Assembly: GCA_023259355.1 (NCBI GenBank)
Contig: JAHFQI010000006.1
Coordinates: 1-46,479, forward strand
Origin: Comamonadaceae bacterium
GTDB taxonomy: Bacteria > Pseudomonadota > Gammaproteobacteria > Burkholderiales > Burkholderiaceae_C
Direction: 5' to 3'
DNA: 46,479 nt
Below are positions 43,748-46,479 of this stretch, in pieces. The position numbers and the translations under genes were made by a program. Position 1 is the stretch's first letter, and every line of letters starts with the position of its first letter. The notes under the pieces are model-generated. The model saw only the letters and a program-made list of their open reading frames with translations. It had not been told where the DNA came from and did not search any database.

Positions 43748-44031
43748 CGGATCTTGATGTTCTTGCTGCCGCGGAATGCCCTCTTCAGCGATTCGTGCAG
43801 TTCCTTCTGAAGATCTTTGACGACGGCTTTCCCGATCTCCTTGGCATGCGCTTGCACGTTCTCATCGTTGGCTCGGATGAGATCATCCTTGGAAATCTGC
43901 AACCCACAGTTGCCGCAGGTGAACAGTTCGCTCGTCTGCCCATCAGCGCCGTCGTGTGAAAACTCAGTGCCACCGCACGTTGGGCAATTCAGACAGACCG
44001 ACCGGTTGTACTTGTCCGCTTTGAACGTCAT
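43744..44031 (-). CDS. Zinc-ribbon protein
   Basis: A protein of 95 residues. An N-terminal zinc ribbon is formed by CPTCGG and CGNCGL, a CxxC-x17-20-CxxC pattern, then a helical region (DENVQAHAKEIGKAVVKDLQ) and a basic tail. GGAG lies before the ATG. It is upstream of the membrane-protein gene and translationally coupled to it. It probably binds nucleic acid or a partner protein. Function is unknown. Confidence 0.65.
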   Translation of the reverse strand: MTFKADKYNRSVCLNCPTCGGTEFSHDGADGQTSELFTCGNCGLQISKDDLIRANDENVQAHAKEIGKAVVKDLQKELHESLKRAFRGSKNIKIR

Positions 44032-44479
44032 GCCGTATCTCCGATCGTGTCAACGCTGTGAGCCGTGAATGATCGCAGCGAAGAAAAGAATAGCATCGCT
44101 GCACGGGGATCTTTCGTCGACGCGATGCCTATTTATTCTATCTGACAGTCTTCATTGCGTCCCGGCGTGCCGCCGCCGGGTTCGAGGGCTGCGCCCCGCG
44201 CTTCGTGCCGAATCGCGGCCATTCGGCTTTGCCCCCTGACGCCTCCGGCCCTTTCGAGCCTGCGCGTTCCGCTTGCCCTAAAAGCCGAGTGTGTGCAGCG
44301 GGCGGGTGTGGGCAGTCTTGCTGTTCCCTTCACCGTATCACGGCGTTCTCGCCGTCAAGGGCGGCGCGCGCCATGCGCGCTTGCGTCCTGTCGGCCGTCT
44401 GCGACCCCTGACTGCTTGCGCTGCGCCGTGCCCCGGAAGGGTCGGGCAATTCCGCCCGGCATCCTTGCAGGAGTTCACC
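44032..44479. other. Non-coding region upstream of the DUF2958 gene
   Basis: About 450 bases without a convincing gene. The left third is AT-rich and holds the promoter of the zinc-ribbon gene. The rest, from about 44155, is GC-rich and has sequence blocks repeated in the region after 45818. Reading frames here are short and have no known motif. Confidence 0.6.
44236..44277. repeat. First copy of an island non-coding repeat block
   Basis: CTGACGCCTCCGGCCC (44236-44251) and TTCGAGCCTGCGCG followed by TTCCGCTTGCC (44253-44277) recur with small changes at 46133-46183. The motif GCCGTCAAGG at 44351-44360 recurs at 46275. The same order in both places points to a shared module. Confidence 0.65.
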
Positions 44480-44830
44480 ATGAACAACGCACTCATCACT
44501 GACGAGCAGCGCATCGTACTGCTGGCCAACGGCCGCGAATCCTTGGAGAACCCGGACTTTGATCCGGCCCCCGTGGTCAAGCTGTTCACGCCCGATGCCG
44601 GCGCGACCTGGCTGCTGACCGAGATTGATCCTGACGACCACGACCACGCTTTTGGTCTTTGCGACCTGGGCCTGGGGGCGCCGGAAATCGGCTGGGTCAG
44701 CCTGGGCGAGTTGGCGATCGTGCGCGGCGGGCTGGGCTTGCCGATCGAGCGCGACCTGTCTTTCCGCGCTGAGAAGCGGTTGAGCGCCTACGCGCGCGAG
44801 GCGCGGCTGAGCGGGCGGATAGCTGTCTGA
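44480..44830 (+). CDS. DUF2958 domain protein
   Basis: A protein of 116 residues starting MNNALITDEQRIVLLANG; GCAGGAG lies just upstream and decides this start. It matches the DUF2958 family (PVVKLFTPDAGATWLLTEID and GAPEIGWVSLGELA), very common in integrative conjugative elements and plasmids of Proteobacteria. The function is unknown. It supports an ICE-type element. Confidence 0.85.
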   Translation: MNNALITDEQRIVLLANGRESLENPDFDPAPVVKLFTPDAGATWLLTEIDPDDHDHAFGLCDLGLGAPEIGWVSLGELAIVRGGLGLPIERDLSFRAEKRLSAYAREARLSGRIAV

Positions 44831-44855
44831 CTCGGCCTTGGGCGGATGGCCCAGC

Positions 44856-44880
44856 AGCGCATCCCGTATCGGGATGCGCT
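44856..44880. terminator. Hairpin between two convergent island genes
   Basis: AGCGCATCCCG and CGGGATGCGCT form an eleven-base stem around TAT. It lies between the DUF2958 gene and the convergent acidic-protein gene. Only two Ts follow, so it is a weak or bidirectional terminator. Confidence 0.6.
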
Positions 44881-44890
44881 TACTGCATCG

Positions 44891-45817
44891 TCAGCGAGGC
44901 CAGTCGTCGCTACGAACGCCTTCAAAGAAGCCAGGGCCGACTTCGATACGCAGTGAAGAGTGACGGCGCAAGATCTTCTGCGCTATCTCGGGCGATGCGT
45001 AGTCCGTGAAGTCGAGGAGGTAGCCGTAGACCATTTCACCGCTACTGCCGTCCAACTCCATTGCTTCTACATCGGCGAGATTGCCAACCTCATGCAGTTC
45101 GAGGCCCAGCAGTTCGGCATAGGATTGCGATACGCTGCGCGGCGGTGGCTCGCCGTCGTGGTCGTCATCCCCCCAGTTCGTATCGAGTTCCGCTTTGGTG
45201 ACTTGGCAGTCCACTGACCCAAAGCACTGGCTGCCCAATCGCTCCACGCTCAAAGTGCCCTCCACATTCACGATGTGGCCCGCGTAGGGACGCTCAGTGT
45301 CGATGCCCAAGCCAACATGGCCATCCAGGTCGATTTCCAGCGAGCTGCCAACGGGGACGTTTTCAGACTCAACCTCGAAATCGAAATAGACCTCATCAAT
45401 GCCATCGTAATTGGCGTTGGCCATCTCGCTGTTCACGTCATCGTCTTCGATGACCACCTGATCCACATGCTCACGCAGATAGTTATCGAAGCCTGCGTGA
45501 GAGGCGTGAATGTGTGTGTGGGGTGCTCGTTCCTTGAAGGCTGCGTCGATCAGCTCATGCAGTTGGCTTGGCGCGGGGGCTGCGCCAAGTTCGCTGGCGC
45601 GCCTATCGAGCGAGTCGTAGTCGAGTACAACGTGGTAGACATTGCTCAAGTCTTTGGGTTCGAGTGCGGCTACCTGGGCGGCCTGGTAGGCGGCAAGGCT
45701 CTTGTAGCCGAGTGCAGCAACAATGATTTGCTGCGCATGGCCAAGCTGCACAGGGGCGGCCACAGAAACGCTGTTCTTGCGAACAGAATGGGCAAGGTCG
45801 GAAATGCCGATGGGCAT
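44891..45817 (-). CDS. Acidic hypothetical protein
   Basis: A protein of 308 residues starting MPIGISDLAHSVRKNS, with AGGAG before the ATG. The N-terminal helix motif ending LGYKSLAAYQAA is like that of plasmid-borne 'glyoxalase-related' proteins; the rest is acidic (VVIEDDDVNSEM, WGDDDHDGEP) and has no domain I recognise. It could interact with a nucleic-acid-binding partner, but there is no direct evidence. Confidence 0.65.
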   Translation of the reverse strand: MPIGISDLAHSVRKNSVSVAAPVQLGHAQQIIVAALGYKSLAAYQAAQVAALEPKDLSNVYHVVLDYDSLDRRASELGAAPAPSQLHELIDAAFKERAPHTHIHASHAGFDNYLREHVDQVVIEDDDVNSEMANANYDGIDEVYFDFEVESENVPVGSSLEIDLDGHVGLGIDTERPYAGHIVNVEGTLSVERLGSQCFGSVDCQVTKAELDTNWGDDDHDGEPPPRSVSQSYAELLGLELHEVGNLADVEAMELDGSSGEMVYGYLLDFTDYASPEIAQKILRRHSSLRIEVGPGFFEGVRSDDWPR

Positions 45818-45839
45818 ACGATTCTCCTGATTTCAGCGC

Positions 45840-45865
45840 AGGCCAATCGAGCGATTACTTGGCCT
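45840..45865. repeat. Inverted repeat upstream of the acidic-protein gene
   Basis: AGGCCAA-N12-TTGGCCT lies 23 bases before the start of the 308-residue gene. It may be an operator. Confidence 0.35.
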
Positions 45866-46132
45866 ACGCCCAGGCGATATCGCATGGTGGTGGCAAGAAA
45901 TACGGGGGGAAAGCAGAACGCAGTCTTGATTGAGCCGCTCGAAGCTCAGGCGGACAGGGCCTTGCCCACATTGTCCGCGAAAAATCCGCCGAAGACAAAT
46001 CCCGCGATGCCCAAACTGCATGGGCGTCCCCGGCCACCTGGGAGATGGCCGGTCGCGCTGTCGTGCTGCGCATCGAGCCGCCTGCGGCGTCTCGCCCCTG
46101 ACGGGCTTCCATCGTTCCCTCGCTCCGCTCGG

Positions 46133-46183
46133 CTGACGCCTCCGGCCCGGCTTCCAGCTTCGGGCCTGCGCGCTTCGCTTGCC
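46133..46183. repeat. Second copy of the island non-coding repeat block
   Basis: CTGACGCCTCCGGCCC (46133-46148) and TTCGGGCCTGCGCG followed by CTTCGCTTGCC (46159-46183) resemble the block at 44236-44277. GCCGTCAAGG follows at 46275, as it does in the first module. Confidence 0.65.
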
Positions 46184-46274
46184 GTGCGGTCGGCGTGTGG
46201 GGAAGGCCGTTGCCTTGTCCAGCCGTCTCCCCTGACTTCATCACCTTCACCGCGACTGTAGCCCGCGCCCGTGT

Positions 46275-46351
46275 GCCGTCAAGGCGCGCAGGGCCGTGTC
46301 CTCGGCTGCGCCTGCGGGCCGCACCAACCCTGCGCTTGCCTCCTTGACGGC
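46275..46351. repeat. Long imperfect inverted repeat
   Basis: GCCGTCAAGGCGCGCAGGG (46275-46293) can pair with CCCTGCGC (46328-46335) and CCTTGACGGC (46342-46351), with a six-base bulge and a 34-base loop. It lies in a gene-free part of the island. Possible roles are a structured RNA, a transcription control element or a transfer-origin-like site. Confidence 0.5.
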
Positions 46352-46479
46352 GCCCGTTCGCGCGCTCCTGACCGTCGCGGGCGATGAACTCAGGAAAGAC
46401 GGTGGCAACAGGGCCAACCGGGTTCCTCGTGCCGACCGCACCGAACAGCCGAAAGGCTGGGCTCCGAATCTAGGAATCC

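Larger units (their letters stand above)
35752..46479. mobile_element. Genomic island / integrative element, left end (continues past window)
   Basis: The segment starts at a tRNA-Leu half with a tyrosine integrase just inside. Its cargo has lower GC and includes a toxin-antitoxin pair, putative nuclease and ATPase genes, zinc-ribbon and membrane genes, and a DUF2958 gene typical of integrative conjugative elements. No right-hand tRNA copy was found by eye, so the element extends beyond position 46479. Confidence 0.82.
45818..46479. other. Non-coding end of window, second repeat module
   Basis: About 660 bases without a convincing gene. It holds the promoter of the acidic-protein gene, the second copy of the island repeat block and a large inverted repeat. 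Reading frames on both strands look like GC-driven shadows (proline- and arginine-rich, no motif). Confidence 0.6.

Noticed and set aside
45275-46261. Plus-strand frame running from the acidic gene into non-coding DNA
   Set aside because: Mostly antisense to a better-supported gene with a ribosome-binding site; the rest is repeat module.
46247-46441. Short minus-strand frame at the window end
   Set aside because: Overlaps a large inverted repeat; arginine- and alanine-rich with no motif.
1-46479. CRISPR arrays and insertion sequences
   Set aside because: No regularly spaced direct repeats and no transposase reading frame were seen.

Overview
The window looks like the chromosome of a GC-rich betaproteobacterium of the Burkholderiales, most likely the Comamonadaceae. 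The evidence is the ccoNOQP-ccoGHIS layout with FNR (TTGAT-N4-ATCAA) boxes, a matA/matB malonate cluster with a Bug-type (TctC) binding protein, BoxB, the small Trp-rich protein, and codon use typical of the group. No species call is justified from sequence alone. A mobile island begins at about 35,750.

Positions 1-13,600 hold aerobic/microaerobic respiration genes. A truncated FAD/Fe-S oxidoreductase comes first. It is followed by a micro-oxic regulon: a DsbD_2/TauE-like membrane protein and hemN, the divergent fnr regulator, a small membrane protein, and the cbb3 cytochrome oxidase genes ccoNOQP with assembly genes ccoG, ccoH, ccoI and ccoS. A universal stress protein is divergent from ccoI. 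Three FNR boxes (4282, 10518, 13026) sit in front of hemN/fnr, ccoN and ccoI/uspA. They tie oxygen sensing, haem synthesis, oxidase structure, copper delivery and stress response together.

Positions 13,600-35,690 hold central carbon and housekeeping genes. A malonate-type operon reads leftwards: GntR regulator, malonyl-CoA decarboxylase, a secreted alpha/beta-hydrolase-like protein, a Bug solute-binding protein, an enoyl-CoA hydratase and malonyl-CoA synthetase. It is followed by lgt, a solitary boxB, a LysR regulator divergent from ilvD, a small Trp-rich protein, a small cytochrome c, acs, a YqhA-type membrane protein, divergent class II and class I fumarases, murI, a YgjP-type metalloprotease and a conserved hypothetical gene.

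From 35,695 the sequence changes character. The 3' half of a tRNA-Leu (anticodon TAA) is cut at the anticodon loop and followed by a tyrosine integrase. This is the left attachment junction of a genomic island that runs past the right edge. Its cargo is a HigBA-type toxin-antitoxin pair; a two-gene unit with a degenerate restriction-endonuclease-like protein and a HEPN-motif (TIGR02391/Ymh-like) protein; a two-gene unit with a large RloC/PrrC-like ABC ATPase carrying a CxxC hook and a PIN-like nuclease, preceded by a 24-bp palindrome; an opposing pair with a zinc-ribbon and a membrane-anchored protein; a DUF2958 protein; and an unknown acidic protein. Two related GC-rich non-coding modules flank the last genes, as is common in integrative conjugative elements. 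The ATPase plus PIN pair, with its HEPN neighbour, is the best candidate for an undescribed defence system.
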